Shown: piece by piece, positions 40,001-55,800 of the stretch
Layout of the letters: each line of letters opens with the position of its first letter
How positions within the stretch are numbered: position 1 is the stretch's first letter
NCBI RefSeq assembly: GCF_029227915.1
Contig: NC_079884.1
Coordinates: 5,396,001 to 5,460,000 of the forward strand
Length of the DNA stretch: 64,000 nt
Direction: 5' to 3'
Source: Hydractinia symbiolongicarpus
Taxonomy: Eukaryota > Cnidaria > Hydrozoa > Anthoathecata > Hydractiniidae
Program-made: the position numbers and the translations under genes
The notes under the pieces: model-generated
What the model was told of the DNA's origin: nothing
The model's input: the letters and a program-made list of their open reading frames with translations, nothing else
The model's database searches: none

Positions 40001-43000
40001 TGAAAACTACAAGTCTCATGCGTTTTAGTGGTGAAAAAGTAATTTAAAAAATCGTCCGGGAAATGAGTTTACTCCCTGGGTACTTTCTTTGTATACTTTT
40101 GACTATACGGGCCAAGCCCGGGATTTACGGGAAATCGCGGGTTTTCGTTTACCGGCGATTAAACTGCTTTTATTCAGCGTCTCATCAAAAATGAAAACAT
40201 TCTTGAAAACTACAAGTCTCTTGCGTTTTAGTGGTGAAATAATAATTTAAAAAATCGTTTGGGAAATGAGTTTACTCCCTGGGTACTTTCCTTTGTATAC
40301 TTTTGACTATACGGCCGAGTCCAGGATTTACGGGAAATCGCAGGTTTTCGTTTGCCGGCGATTAAACTTCTTTTATTCAGCGTCTTATCAAAAATGAAAA
40401 CATTTTTAAAAACTACAAGGCTCATGCGTTTTAGTGGTGAAAAAGTAATTTAAAAAATCGTTCGGGAAATGAGTTTACTCCCTGGGTACTTTCTTTGTAT
40501 ACTTTTGAATATACGGGCCAAGCCGTTATTTACGGGAAATCGCGGGTTGTCGTTTGCCGGCGATTAAACTTCTTTTATTCAGCGTCTCATCAAAAATGAA
40601 AACATTTTTAAAAACTACAGGTCTTATGCGTTTTAGTGGTGAAAAAATAATTTAAAAAATCGTTCGGGAAATGAGTTTACTCACAGGGTACTTTCTTTGT
40701 ATACTTTTGACTATACGGGCCGAGTCCGGGATTTACGGGAAATCGCGGATTTTCGTTTGCCGGCGATTAAACTTCTTTTATTCAGCGTCCCATCAAATAT
40801 GAATATATTTTTGAAAACTACAAGTCTCATGCGTTTAGTGGTAAAAAAATAATATAAAAAATCGTTCGGGAAATGAGTTTACTCCCTGGGTACTTTCTTT
40901 GTATACTTTTGACTATACGGGCCAAGCCCGGGATATACGGGAAATCGCGGGTTTTCGTTTGCCAGCGATTAAACTTCTTTTATTCAGCGTCTCATCAAAA
41001 ATGAAAACATTTTTAAAAACTACAAGTCTTATGCGTTTTAGTGGTGAAAAGATAATTTAAAAAATCGTTCTGGAAATGAGTTTACTCCCTGGGTACTTTC
41101 TTTGTATACTTTTGACTATACGGGCCGAGTCCGGGATTTAGGGAAATCGCAGGTTTTCGTTTGCCGGCGATTAAACTGCTTTTATTCAGCGTCTCATCAA
41201 AAATGAAAACATTCTTGAAAACTACAAGTCTCATGCGTTTTAATGGTGAAATAATAATTTAAAAAATCGTTCGGGAAATGAGTTTACTCCCTGGGTACTT
41301 TCTTTGTATACTTTTGAATATACGGGCCAAGCCGGGATTTACGGGAAATCGCGGGTTTTCGTCTGCCGGCGATTAAACTTCTTTTATTCAGCGTCTCATC
41401 AAAAATGAAAACATTTTTAAAAACTACAGGTCTTATGCGTTTTAGTGGTGAAAAAATAATTTAAAAAATCGTTCTGGAAATGAGTTTACTCACAGGGTAC
41501 TTTCTTTATATACATTCGACTAAACGTGCCAAGCCCGGGATTTACGGGAAATCGCGGGTTTTCGTTTGCCGGCGATTAAACTTCTTTTATTCAGCGTCTC
41601 ATCAAAAATGAAAACATTTTTAAAAACTACAGGTCTTATGCGTTTTAGTGGTGAAAAAATAATTTAAAAAATCGTTCGGGAAATGAGTTTACTCACAGGG
41701 TACTTTCTTTGTATACTTTTGACTATACGGGCCGAGTCCGGGATTTACGGGAAATCGCGGATTTTCGTTTGCCGGCGATTAAACTTCTTTTATTCAGCGT
41801 CCCATCAAATATGAATATATTTTTGAAAACTACAAGTCTCATGCGTTTAGTGGTAAAAAAATAATATAAAAAATCGTTCGGGAAATGAGTTTACTCCCTG
41901 GGTACTTTCTTTGTATACTTTTGACTATACGGGCCAAGCCCGGGATATACGGGAAATCGCGGGTTTTCGTTTGCCAGCGATTAAACTTCTTTTATTCAGC
42001 GTCTCATCAAAAATGAAAACATTTTTAAAAACTACAAGTCTTATGCGTTTTAGTGGTGAAAAAATAATTTAAAAAATCGTTCTGGAAATGAGTTTACTCC
42101 CTGGGTACTTTCTTTGTATACTTTTGACTATACGGGCCGAGTCCGGGATTTAGGGAAATCGCAGGTTTTCGTTTGCCGGCGATTAAACTGCTTTTATTCA
42201 GCGTCTCATCAAAAATGAAAACATTCTTGAAAACTACAAGTCTCATGCGTTTTAATGGTGAAATAATAATTTAAAAAATCGTTCGGGAAATGAGTTTACT
42301 CCCTGGGTACTTTCTTTGTATACTTTTGAATATACGGGCCAAGCCGGGATTTACGGGAAATCGCGGGTTTTCGTCTGCCGGCGATTAAACTTCTTTTATT
42401 CAGCGTCTCATCAAAAATGAAAACATTTTTAAAAACTACAGGTCTTATGCGTTTTAGTGGTGAAAAAATAATTTAAAAAATCGTTCTGGAAATGAGTTTA
42501 CTCACAGGGTACTTTCTTTATATACATTCGACTATACGTGCCAAGCCCGGGATTTACGGGAAATCGCGGGTTTTCGTTTGCCGGCGATTAAACTGCTTTT
42601 ATTCAGCGTCTCATCAAAAATGAAAACATTCTTGAAAACTACAAGTCTCATGCGTTTTAGTGGTGAAATAATAATTTAAAAAATCGTTTGGGAAATGAGT
42701 TTACTCCCTTGGTACTTTCTTTGTATACTTTTGACTATATGGGCAGAGTCCAGGATTTACGGGAAATCGCAGGTTTTCGTTTGCCGGCGATTAAACTTCT
42801 TTTATTCAGCGTCTCATCAAAAATGAAAACATTTTTAAAAACTGCAAGTCTCATGCGTTTTAGTGGTGAAATAATAATTTAAAAAATCGTTTGGGAAATG
42901 AGTTTACTCCCTTGGTACTTTCTTTGTATACTTTTGACTATATGGGCAGAGTCCAGGATTTACGGGAAATCGCAGGTTTTCGTTTGCCGGCGATTAAACT

Positions 43001-43249
43001 TCTTTTATTCAGCGTCTCATCAAAAATGAAAACATTTTTAAAAACTGCAAGTCTCATGCGTTTTAGTGGTGAAAAAGTAATTTAAAAAATCGTTCGGGAA
43101 ATGAGTTTACTCCCTGGGTACTTTCTTTGTATACTTTTGAATATACGGGCCAAGCCGTTATTTACGGGAAATCGCAGGTTGTCGTTTCCCGGCGATTAAA
43201 CTTCTTTTATTCAGCGCCTCATCAAAAATGAAAACATTTTTAAAAACTA

Positions 43250-46200
43250 CAGGTCTTATGCATTTTAGTGGTGAAAAAATAATTTAAAAAATCGTTCGGG
43301 ACATGAGTTTACTCACAGGGTACTTTCTTTGTATACTTTTGACTATACGGGCCGAGTCCGGGATTTACGGGAAATCGCGGATTTTCGTTTGCCGGCGATT
43401 AAACTTCTTTTATTCAGCGTCCCATCAAATATGAAAATATTTTTGAAAACTACAAGTCTCATGAGTTTAGTGGTAAAAAAATAATATAAAAAATCGTTCG
43501 GGAAATGAGTTTACTCCCTGGGTACTTTCTTTGTATACTTTTGACTATACGGGCCGAGTCCGGGATTTAGGGAAATCGCAGGTTTTCGTTTGCCGGCGAT
43601 TAAACTGCTTTTATTCAGCGTCTCATCAAAAATGAAAACATTCTTGAAAACTACAAGTCTCATGCGTTTTAGTGGTGAAAAAATAATTTAAAAAATCGTT
43701 CGGGAAATGAGTTTACTCCCTGGGTACTTTCTTTGTATACTTTTGAATATACGGGCCAAGCCGGGATTTACGGGAAATCGCGGGTTTTCGTCTGCCGGCG
43801 ATTAAACTTCTTTTATTCAGCGTCTCATCAAAAATGAAAACATTTTTAAAAACTACAGGTCTCATGCGTTTTAGTGGTGAAAAAATAATTTAAAAAATCG
43901 TTCGGGAAATGAGTTTAATCCCTGGGTACTTTCTTTGTATACTTTTGACTATACGGGCCAAGCCCGGGATTTACGGGAAATCGCGGGTTTTTGTTTGCCG
44001 GCGATTAAACTGCTTTTATTCAGCGTCTCATCAAAAATGAAAACATTCTTGAAAACTACAAGTCTCTTGCGTTTTAGTGGTGAAATAATAATTAAAAAAA
44101 TCGTTTGGGAAATGAGTTTACTCCCTGGGTACTTTCTTTGTATACTTTTGACTATACGGCCGAGTCCAGGATTTACGGGAAATCGCAGGTTTTCGTTTGC
44201 CGGCGATTAAACTTCTTTTATTCAGCGTCTTATCAAAAATGAAAACATTTTTAAAAACTACAAGGCTCATGCGTTTTAGTGGTGAAAAAGTAATTTAAAA
44301 AATCGTTCGGGAAATGAGTTTACTCCCTGGGTACTTTCTTTGTATACTTTTGAATATACGGGCCAAGCCGTTATTTACGGGAAATCGCGGGTTGTCGTTT
44401 GCCGGCGATTAAACTTCTTTTTTTCAGCGTCTCATCAAAAATGAAAACATTTTTAAAAACTACAGGTCTTATGCGTTTTAGTGGTGAAAAAATAATTTAA
44501 AAAATCGTTCGGGAAATGAGTTTACTCACAGGGTACTTTCTTTGTATACTTTTGACTATACGGGCCGAGTCCGGGATTTACGGGAAATCAGGGATTTTCG
44601 TTTGCCGGCGATTAAACTTCTTTTATTCAGCGTCCCATCAAATATGAATATATTTTTGAAAACTACAAGTCTCATGCGTTTAGTGGTAAAAAAATAATAT
44701 AAAAAATCGTTCTGAAAATGAGTTTACTCCCTGGGTACTTTCTTTGTATACTTTTGACTATACGGCCGAGTCCAGGATTTACGGGAAATCGCAGGTTTTC
44801 GTTTGCCGGCGATTAAACTTCTTTTATTCAGCGTCTTATCAAAAATGAAAACATTTTTAAAAACTACAAGGCTCATGCGTTTTAGTGGTGAAAAAGTAAT
44901 TTAAAAAATCGTTCGGGAAATGAGTTTACTCCCTGGGTACTTTCTTTGTATACTTTTGAATATACGGGCCAAGCCGTTATTTACGGGAAATCGCGGGTTG
45001 TCGTTTGCCGGCGATTAAACTTCTTTTTTTCAGCGTCTCATCAAAAATGAAAACATTTTTAAAAACTACAGGTCTTATGCATTTTAGTGGTGAAAAAATA
45101 ATTTAAAAAATCGTTCGGGACATGAGTTTACTCACAGGGTACTTTCTTTGTATACTTTTGACTATACGGGCCGAGTCCGGGATTTACGGGAAATCGCGGA
45201 TTTTCGTTTGCCGGCGATTAAACTTCTTTTATTCAGCGTCCCATCAAATATGAAAATATTTTTGAAAACTACAAGTCTCATGAGTTTAGTGGTAAAAAAA
45301 TAATATAAAAAATCGTTCGGGAAATGAGTTTACTCCCTGGGTACTTTCTTTGTATACTTTTGACTATACGGGCCGAGTCCGGGATTTAGGGAAATCGCAG
45401 GTTTTCGTTTGCCGGCGATTAAACTGCTTTTATTCAGCGTCTCATCAAAAATGAAAACATTCTTGAAAACTACAAGTCTCATGCGTTTTAGTGGTGAAAA
45501 AATAATTTAAAAAATCGTTCGGGAAATGAGTTTACTCCCTGGGTACTTTCTTTGTATACTTTTGAATATACGGGCCAAGCCGGGATTTACGGGAAATCGC
45601 GGGTTTTCGTCTGCCGGCGATTAAACTTCTTTTATTCAGCGTCTCATCAAAAATGAAAACATTTTTAAAAACTACAGGTCTCATGCGTTTTAGTGGTGAA
45701 AAAATAATTTAAAAAATCGTTCGGGAAATGAGTTTACTCCCTGGGTACTTTCTTTGTATACTTTTGACTATACGGGCCAAGCCCGGGATTTACGGGAAAT
45801 CGCGGGTTTTCGTTTGCCGGCGATTAAACTGCTTTTATTCAGCGTCTCATCAAAAATGAAAACATTCTTGAAAACTACAAGTCTCTTGCGTTTTAGTGGT
45901 GAAATAATAATTAAAAAAATCGTTTGGGAAATGAGTTTACTCCCTGGGTACTTTCTTTGTATACTTTTGACTATACGGCCGAGTCCAGGATTTACGGGAA
46001 ATCGCAGGTTTTCGTTTGCCGGCGATTAAACTTCTTTTATTCAGCGTCTTATCAAAAATGAAAACATTTTTAAAAACTACAAGGCTCATGCGTTTTAGTG
46101 GTGAAAAAGTAATTTAAAAAATCGTTCGGGAAATGAGTTTACTCCCTGGGTACTTTCTTTGTATACTTTTGAATATACGGGCCAAGCCGTTATTTACGGG

Positions 46201-46887
46201 AAATCGCGGGTTGTCGTTTGCCGGCGATTAAACTTCTTTTTTTCAGCGTCTCATCAAAAATGAAAACATTTTTAAAAACTACAGGTCTTATGCGTTTTAG
46301 TGGTGAAAAAATAATTTAAAAAATCGTTCGGGAAATGAGTTTACTCACAGGGTACTTTCTTTGTATACTTTTGACTATACGGGCCGAGTCCGGGATTTAC
46401 GGGAAATCAGGGATTTTCGTTTGCCGGCGATTAAACTTCTTTTATTCAGCGTCCCATCAAATATGAATATATTTTTGAAAACTACAAGTCTCATGCGTTT
46501 AGTGGTAAAAAAATAATATAAAAAATCGTTCTGAAAATGAGTTTACTCCCTGGGTACTTTCTTTGTATACTTTTGACTATACGGCCGAGTCCAGGATTTA
46601 CGGGAAATCGCAGGTTTTCGTTTGCCGGCGATTAAACTTCTTTTATTCAGCGTCTTATCAAAAATGAAAACATTTTTAAAAACTACAAGGCTCATGCGTT
46701 TTAGTGGTGAAAAAGTAATTTAAAAAATCGTTCGGGAAATGAGTTTACTCCCTGGGTACTTTCTTTGTATACTTTTGAATATACGGGCCAAGCCGTTATT
46801 TACGGGAAATCGCGGGTTGTCGTTTGCCGGCGATTAAACTTCTTTTTTTCAGCGTCTCATCAAAAATGAAAACATTTTTAAAAACTA
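43250..46887. repeat. Higher-order repeat, 9 monomers (1,819 bp) in two copies
   Basis: GGTCTTATGCATTTTAG (about 43251 and 45070) and the monomers with AATAATAATTAAAAAAATCG recur 1,819 bases apart, in the same type order. A related block recurs near 48.7-50.5 kb. Boundaries are approximate. Confidence 0.75.
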
Positions 46888-49800
46888 CAGGTCTTATGCG
46901 TTTTAGTGGTGAAAAAATAATTTAAAAAATCGTTCGGGAAATGAGTTTACTCACAGGGTACTTTCTTTGTATACTTTTGACTATACGGGCCGAGTCCGGG
47001 ATTTACGGGAAATCAGGGATTTTCGTTTGCCGGCGATTAAACTTCTTTTATTCAGCGTCCCATCAAATATGAATATATTTTTGAAAACTACAAGTCTCAT
47101 GCGTTTAGTGGTAAAAAAATAATATAAAAAATCGTTCGGGAAATGAGTTTACTCCCTGGGTACTTTCTTTGTATACTTTTGACTATACGGGCCAAGCCCG
47201 GGATATACGGGAAATCGCGGGTTTTCGTTTGCCAGCGATTAAACTTCTTTTATTCAGCGTCTCTTCAAAAATGAAAACATTTTTAAAAACTACAAGTCTT
47301 ATGCGTTTTAGTGGTGAAAAAATAATTTAAAAAATCGTTCTGGAAATGAGTTTACTCCCTGGGTACTTTCTTTGTATACTTTTGACTATACGGGCCGAGT
47401 CCGGGATTTAGGGAAATCGCAGGTTTTCGTTTGCCCGCGATTAAACTGCTTTTATTCAGCGTCTCATCAAAAATGAAAACATTCTTGAAAACTACAAGTC
47501 TCATGCGTTTTAATGGTGAAATAATAATTTAAAAAATCGTTCGGGAAATGAGTTTACTCCCTGGGTACTTTCTTTGTATACTTTTGAATATACGGGCCAA
47601 GCCGGGATTTACGGGAAATCGCGGGTTTTCGTCTGCCGGCGATTAAACTTCTTTTATTTAGCGTCTCATCAAAAATGAAAACATTTTTAAAAACTACAGG
47701 TCTTATGCGTTTTAGTGGTGAAAAAATAATTTAAAAAATCGTTCTGGAAATGAGTTTACTCACAGGGTACTTTCTTTATATACATTCGACTATACGTGCC
47801 AAGCCCGGGGTTTACGGGAAATCGCGGGTTTTCGTTTGCCGGCGATTAAACTGCTTTTATTCAGCGTCTCATCAAAAATGAAAACATTCTTGAAAACTAC
47901 AAGTCTCATGCGTTTTAGTGGTGAAATAATAATTTAAAAAATCGTTTGGGAAATGAGTTTACTCCCTTGGTACTTTCTTTGTATACTTTTGACTATATGG
48001 GCAGAGTCCAGGATTTACGGGAAATCGCAGGTTTTCGTTTGCCGGCGATTAAACTTCTTTTATTCAGCGTCTCATCAAAAATGTAAACATTTTTAAAAAC
48101 TGCAAGTCTCATGCGTTTTAGTGGTGAAAAAGTAATTTAAAAAATCGTTCGGGAAATGAGTTTACTCCCTGGGTACTTTCTTTGTATACTTTTGAATATA
48201 CGGGCCAAGCCGTTATTTACGGGAAATCGCGGGTTGTCGTTTGCCGGCGATTAAACTTCTTTTATTCAGCGTCTCATCAAAAATGAAAACATTTTTAAAA
48301 ACTACAGGTCTTATGCATTTTAGTGGTGAAAAAATAATTTAAAAAATCGTTCGGGAAATGAGTTTACTCCCTGGGTACTTTCTTTGTATACTTTTGACTA
48401 TACGGGCCAAGTCCGGGATTTAGGGAAATCGCAGGTTTTCGTTTGCCGGCGATTAAACTGCTTTTATTCAGCGTCTCATCAAAAATGAAAACATTCTTGA
48501 AAACTACAAGTCTCATGCGTTTTAGTGGTGAAATAATAATTTAAAAAATCGTTCGGGAAATGAGTTTACTCCCTGGGTACTTTCTTTGTATACTTTTGAA
48601 TATACGGGCCAAGCCGGGATTTACGGGAAATCGCGGGTTTTCGTCTGCCGGCGATTAAACTTCTTTTATTCAGCGTCTCATCAAAAATGAAAACATTCTT
48701 GAAAACTACAAGTCTCTTGCGTTTTAGTGGTGAAATAATAATTAAAAAAATCGTTTGGGAAATGAGTTTACTCCCTGGGTACTTTCTTTGTATACTTTTG
48801 ACTATACGGCCGAGTCCAGGATTTACGGGAAATCGCAGGTTTTCGTTTGCCGGCGATTAAACTTCTTTTATTCAGCGTCTTATCAAAAATGAAAACATTT
48901 TTAAAAACTACAAGGCTCATGCGTTTTAGTGGTGAAAAAGTAATTTAAAAAATCGTTCGGGAAATGAGTTTACTCCCTGGGTACTTTCTTTGTATACTTT
49001 TGAATATACGGGCCAAGCTGTTATTTACGGGAAATCGCGGGTTGTCGTTTGCCGGCGATTAAACTTCTTTTTTTCAGCGTCTCATCAAAAATGAAAACAT
49101 TTTTAAAAACTACAGGTCTTATGCGTTTTAGTGGTGAAAAAATAATTTAAAAAATCGTTCGGGAAATGAGTTTACTCACAGGGTACTTTCTTTGTATACT
49201 TTTGACTATACGGGCCGAGTCCGGGATTTACGGGAAATCGCGGATTTTCGTTTGCCGGCGATTAAACTTCTTTTATTCAGCGTCTCATCAAAAATGAAAA
49301 CATTTTTAAAAACTGCAAGTCTCATGCGTTTTAGTGGTGAAAAAGTAATCAAAAAATCGTTCGGGAAATGAGTTTACTCCCTGGGTACTTTCTTTGTATA
49401 CTTTTGAATATACGGGCCAAGCCGTTATTTACGGGAAATCGCGGGTTGTCGTTTGCCGGCGATTAAACTTCTTTTATTCAGCGTCTCATCAAAAATGAAA
49501 ACATTTTTAAAAACTACAGGTCTTATGCATTTTAGTGGTGAAAAAATAATTTAAAAAATCGTTCGGGAAATGAGTTTACTCCCTGGGTACTTTCTTTGTA
49601 TACTTTTGACTATACGGGCCGAGTCCGGGATTTAGGGAAATCGCAGGTTTTCGTTTGCCGGCGATTAAACTGCTTTTATTCAGCGTCTCATCAAAAATGA
49701 AAACATTCTTGAAAACTACAAGTCTCATGCGTTTTAGTGGTGAAATAATAATTTAAAAAATCGTTCGGGAAATGAGTTTACTCCCTGGGTACTTTCTTTG

Positions 49801-52800
49801 TATACTTTTGAATATACGGGCCAAGCCGGGATTTACGGGAAATCGCGGGTTTTCGTCTGCCGGCGATTAAACTTCTTTTATTCAGCGTCTCATCAAAAAT
49901 GAAAACATTTTTAAAAACTACAGGTCTCATGCGTTTTAGTGGTGAAAAAGTAATTTAAAAAATCGTTCGGGAAATGAGTTTACTCCCTGGGTACTTTCTT
50001 TGTATACTTTTGACTATACGGGCCAAGCCCGGGATTTACGGGAAATCGCGGGTTTTCGTTTGCCGGCGATTAAACTGCTTTTATTCAGCGTCTCATCAAA
50101 AATGAAAACATTCTTGAAAACTACAAGTCTCTTGCGTTTTAGTGGTGAAATAATAATTAAAAAAATCGTTTGGGAAATGAATTTACTCCCTGGGTACTTT
50201 CTTTGTATACTTTTGACTATACGGCCGAGTCCAGGATTTACGGGAAATCGCAGGTTTTCGTTTACCGGCGATTAAACTTCTTTTATTCAGCGTCTTATCA
50301 AAAATGAAAACATTTTTAAAAACTACAAGGCTCATGCGTTTTAGTGGTGAAAAAGTAATTTAAAAAATCGTTCGGGAAATGAGTTTACTCCCTGGGTACT
50401 TTCTTTGTATACTTTTGAATATACGGGCCAAGCTGTTATTTACGGGAAATCGCGGGTTGTCGTTTGCCGGCGATTAAACTTCTTTTTTTTAGCGTCTCAT
50501 CAAAAATGAAAACATTTTTAAAAACTACAGGTCTTATGCGTTTTAGTGGTGAAAAAATAATTTAAAAAATCGTTCGGGAAATGAGTTTACTCACAGGGTA
50601 CTTTCTTTGTATACTTTTGACTATACGGGCCGAGTCCGGGATTTACGGGAAATCGCGGATTTTCGTTTGCCGGCGATTAAACTTCTTTTATTCAGCGTCC
50701 CATCAAATATGAATATATTTTTGAAAACTACAAGTCTCATGCGTTTAGTGGTAAAAAAATAATATAAAAAATCGTTCGGGAAATGAGTTTACTCCCTGGG
50801 TACTTTCTTTGTATACTTTTGACTATACGGGCCAAGCCCGGGATATACGGGAAATCGCGGGTTTTCGTTTGCCAGCGATTAAACTTCTTTTATTCAGCGT
50901 CTCATCAAAAATGAAAACATTTTTAAAAATTACAAGTCTTATGCGTTTTAGTGGTGAAAAAATAATTTAAAAAATCGTTCTGGAAATGAGTTTACTCCCT
51001 GGGTACTTTCTTTGTATACTTTTGACTATACGGGCCGAGTCCGGGATTTAGGGAAATCGCAGGTTTTCGTTTGCCGGCGATTAAACTGCTTTTATTCAGC
51101 GTCTCATCAAAAATGAAAACATTCTTGAAAACTACAAGTCTCATGCGTTTTAATGGTGAAATAATAATTTAAAAAATCGTTCGGGAAATGAGTTTACTCC
51201 CTGGGTACTTTCTTTGTATACTTTTGAATATACGGGCCAAGCCGGGATTTACGGGAAATCGCGGGTTTTCGTCTGCCGGCGATTAAACTTCTTTTATTCA
51301 GCGTCTCATCAAAAATGAAAACATTTTTAAAAACTACAGGTCTTATGCGTTTTAGTGGTGAAAAAATAATTTAAAAAATCGTTCTGGAAATGAGTTTACT
51401 CACAGGGTACTTTCTTTATATACATTCGACTATACGTGCCAAGCCCGGGATTTACGGGAAATCGCGGGTTTTCGTTTGCCGGCGATTAAACTGCTTTTAT
51501 TCAGCGTCTCATCAAAAATGAAAACATTCTTGAAAACTACAAGTCTCATGCGTTTTAGTGGTGAAATAATAATTTAAAAAATCGTTTGGGAAATGAGTTT
51601 ACTCCCTTGGTACTTTCTTTGTATACTTTTGACTATATGGGCAGAGTCCAGGATTTACGGGAAATCGCAGGTTTTCGTTTGCCGGCGATTAAACTTCTTT
51701 TATTCAGCGTCTCATCAAAAATGAAAACATTTTTAAAAACTGCAAGTCTCATGCGTTTTAGTGGTGAAAAAGTAATTTAGAAAATCGTTCGGGAAATGAG
51801 TTTACTCCCTCGGTACTTTCTTTGTATACTTTTGAATATACGGGCCAAGCCGTTATTTACGGGAAATCGCGGGTTGTCGTTTGCCGGCGATTAAACTTCT
51901 TTTATTCAGCGTCTCATCAAAAATGAAAACATTTTTAAAAACTACAGGTCTTATGCATTTTAGTGGTAAAAAAATAATTTAAAAAATCGTTCGGGAAATG
52001 AGTTTACTCACAGGGTACTTTCTTTGTACACTTTTGACTATACGGGCCGAGTCCGGGATTTACGGGAAATCGCGGATTTTCGTTTGCCGGCGATTAAACT
52101 TCTTTTATTCAGCGTCCCATCAAATATGAAAATATTTTTGAAAACTACAAGTCTCATGCGTTTAGTGGTAAAAAAATAATATAAAAAATCGTTCGGGAAA
52201 TGAGTTTACTCCCTGGGTACTTTCTTTGTATACTTTTGACTATACGGGCCAAGCCCGGGATATACGGGAAATCGCGGGTTTTCGTTTGCCAGCGATTAAA
52301 CTTCTTTTATTCAGCGTCTCATCAAAAATGAAAACATTTTTAAAAACTACAAGTCTTATGCGTTTTAGTGGTGAAAAAATAATTTAAAAAATCGTTCTTG
52401 AAATGAGTTTACTCCCTGGGTACTTTCTTTGTATACTTTTGACTATACGGGCCGAGTCCGGGATTTAGGGAAATCGCAGGTTTTCGTTTGCCGGCGATTA
52501 AACTGCTTTTATTCAGCGTCTCATCAAAAATGAAAACATTCTTGAAAACTACAAGTCTCATGCGTTTTAGTGGTGAAATAATAATTTAAAAAATCGTTCG
52601 AGAAATGAGTTTACTCCCTGGGTACTTTCTTTGTATACTTTTGAATATACGGGCCGAGTCCGGGATTTACGGGAAATCGCGGATTTTCGTTTGCCGGCGA
52701 TTAAACTTCTTTTATTCAGCGTCCCATCAAATATGAAAATATTTTTGAAAACTACAAGTCTCATGCGTTTAGTGGTAAAAAAATAATATAAAAAATCGTT

Positions 52801-55800
52801 CGGGAAATGAGTTTACTCCCTGGGTACTTTCTTTGTATACTTTTGACTATACGGGCCGAGTCCGGGATTTACGGGAAATCGCGGATTTTCGTTTGCCGGC
52901 GATTAAACTTCTTTTATTCAGCGTCCCATCAAATATGAAAATATTTTTGAAAACTACAAGTCTCATGCGTTTAGTGGTAAAAAAATAATATAAAAAATCG
53001 TTCGGGAAATGAGTTTACTCCCTGGGTACTTTCTTTGTATACTTTTGACTATACTGGCCAAGCCCGGGATATACGGGAAATCGCGGGTTTTCGTTTGCCG
53101 GCGATTAAACTTCTTTTATTCAGCGTCTCATCAAAAATGAAAACTTTTTTAAAAACTACAGGTCTTATGCGTTTTAGTGGTGAAAAAATAATTTAAATAA
53201 TCGTTCTGGAAATGAGTTTACTCACAGGGTACTTTCTTTATATACATTCGACTATACGTGCCAAGCCCGGGATTTACGGGAAATCGCGGGTTTTCGTTTG
53301 CCGGCGATTAAACTGCTTTTATTCAGCGTCTCATCAAAAATGAAAACATTCTTGAAAACTACAAGTCTCATGCGTTTTAGTGGTGAAATAATAATTTAAA
53401 AAATCGTTTGGGAAATGAGTTTACTCCCTGGGTACTTTCTTTGTATACTTTTGACTATACGGGCAGAGTCCAGGATTTACGGGAAATCGCAGGTTTTCGT
53501 TTGCCGGCGATTAAACTTCTTTTATTCAGCGTCTCATCAAAAATAAAAACATTTTTAAAAACTGCAAGTCTCATGCGTTTTAGTGGTGAAAAAGTAATTT
53601 AAAAAATCGTTCGGGAAATGAGTTTGCTCCCTGGGTACTTTCTTTGTATACTTTTGACTATACGGGCCAAGCCGGGATTTACGGGAAATCGCGGGTTTTC
53701 GTTTGCCGGCGATTAAACTTTTTTTTATTCAGCGTCTCATCAAAAATGAAAATATTTTTGAAAACTACAAGTCTCATGCGTTTAGTGGTGAAAAAATAAT
53801 TTAAAAAATCGTTCGGGAAATGAGTTTACTCCCTGGGTACTTTCTTTGTATACTTTTGACTATACGGGTCGAGTCCGGGATTTACGTGAAATCGCGGATT
53901 TTCGTTTGCCGGCGATTAAACTTCTTTTATTCAGCGTCCCATCAAATATGAAAATATTTTTGAAAACTACAAGTCTCATGCGTTTAGTGGTAAAAAAATA
54001 ATATAAAAAATCGTTCGGGAAATGAGTTTACTCCCTGGGTACTTTCTTTGTATACTTTTGACTATACGGGCCAAGCCCGGGATATACGGGAAATTGCGGG
54101 TTTTCGTTTGCCGGCGATTAAACTTCTTTTATTCAGCGTCTCATCAAAAATGAAAACATTTTTAAAAACTACAAGTCTTATGCGTTTTAGTGGTGAAAAA
54201 ATAATTTAAAAAATCGTTCTGGAAATGAGTTTACTCACAGGGTACTTTCTTTGTATACATTCGACTATACGGGCCAAGCCCGGGATTTCCGGGAAATCGC
54301 GGGTTTTCGTTTTCCGGCGATTAAACCTCTTTCATTAAGCGTCTCATCAAAATTGAAAACATTTTTGAAAACTACAAGTTTCATGCGTTTTAGTGGTGAA
54401 AAAAAAATTTAAAAAAACGTTCGGGAAATGAGTTTACTCCCTGGGTACTTTCTTTGTATACTTTTGACTATACGGGCCAAGCCCGGGATTTACGGGAAAT
54501 CGCGGGTTTTCGTTTGCCGGCGATTAAACTGCTTTTATTCAGCGTCTCATCAAAAATGAAAACATTCTTGAAAACTACAAGTCTCATGAGTTTTAGTGGT
54601 GAAATAATAATTTAAAAAATCGTTTGGGAAATGAGTTTACTCCCTGGGTACTTTCTTTGTATACTTTTGACTATACGGGCCGAGTCCGGGATTTAGGGAA
54701 ATCGCAGGTTTTCGTTTGCCGGCGATTAAACTGCTTTTATTCAGCGTCTCATCAAAAATGAAAACATTTTTGAAAACTACAAGTCTCATGCGTTTTAGTG
54801 GTGAAAAAGTAATTTAAAAAAATCGTTCGGGAAATGAGTTTACTCCCTGGGTACTTTCTTTGTATACTTTTGACTATACGGGCCAAGCCCGGGATTTACG
54901 GGAAATCGCGGGTTTTCGTTTGCCGGCGATTAAACTGCTTTTATTCAGCGTCTCATCAAAATTGAAAACATTCTTGAAAACTACAAGTCTCTTGCGTTTT
55001 AGTGGTGAAATAATAATTTAAAAAATCGTTTGGGAAATGAGTTTACTCCCTGGGTACTTTCTTTGTATACTTTTGACTATACGGCCGAGTCCAGGATTTA
55101 CGGGAAATCGCAGGTTTTCGTTTGCCAGCGATTAAACTTCTTTTATTCAGCGTCTCATCAAAAATGAAAACATTTTTAAAAACTACAAGTCTTATGCGTT
55201 TTAGTGGTGAAAAAATAATTTAAAAAATCGTTCTGGAAATGAGTTTACTCACAGGCTACTTTCTTTGTATACATTCAACTATACGGGCCAAGCCCGGGAT
55301 TTCCGGGAAATCGCGGGTTTTCGTTTTCCGGCGATTAAACCTCTTTCATTAAGCGTCTCATCAAAATTGAAAACATTTTTGAAAACTACAAGTTTCATGC
55401 GTTTTAGTGGTGAAAAAAAAATTTAAAAAATCGTTCGGGAAATGAGTTTACTCCCTGGGTACTTTCTTTGTATACTTTTGACTATACGGGCCAAGCCCGG
55501 GATTTACGGGAAATCGCGGGTTTTCGTTTGCCGGCGATTAAACTTTTTTTTATTCAGCGTCTCATCAAAAATGAAAACATTTTTAAAAACTACAAGTCTT
55601 ATGCGTTTTAGTGGTGAAAAAATAATTTAAAAAATCGTTCTGGAAATGAGTTTACTCACAGGGTACTTTCTTTGTATACATTCGACTATACGGGCCAAGC
55701 CCGGGATTTACGGGAAATCGCGGGTTTTCGTTTTCCGGCGATTAAACCTCTTTCATTAAGCGTCTCATCAAAAATGAAAACATTTTTAAAAACTACAAGT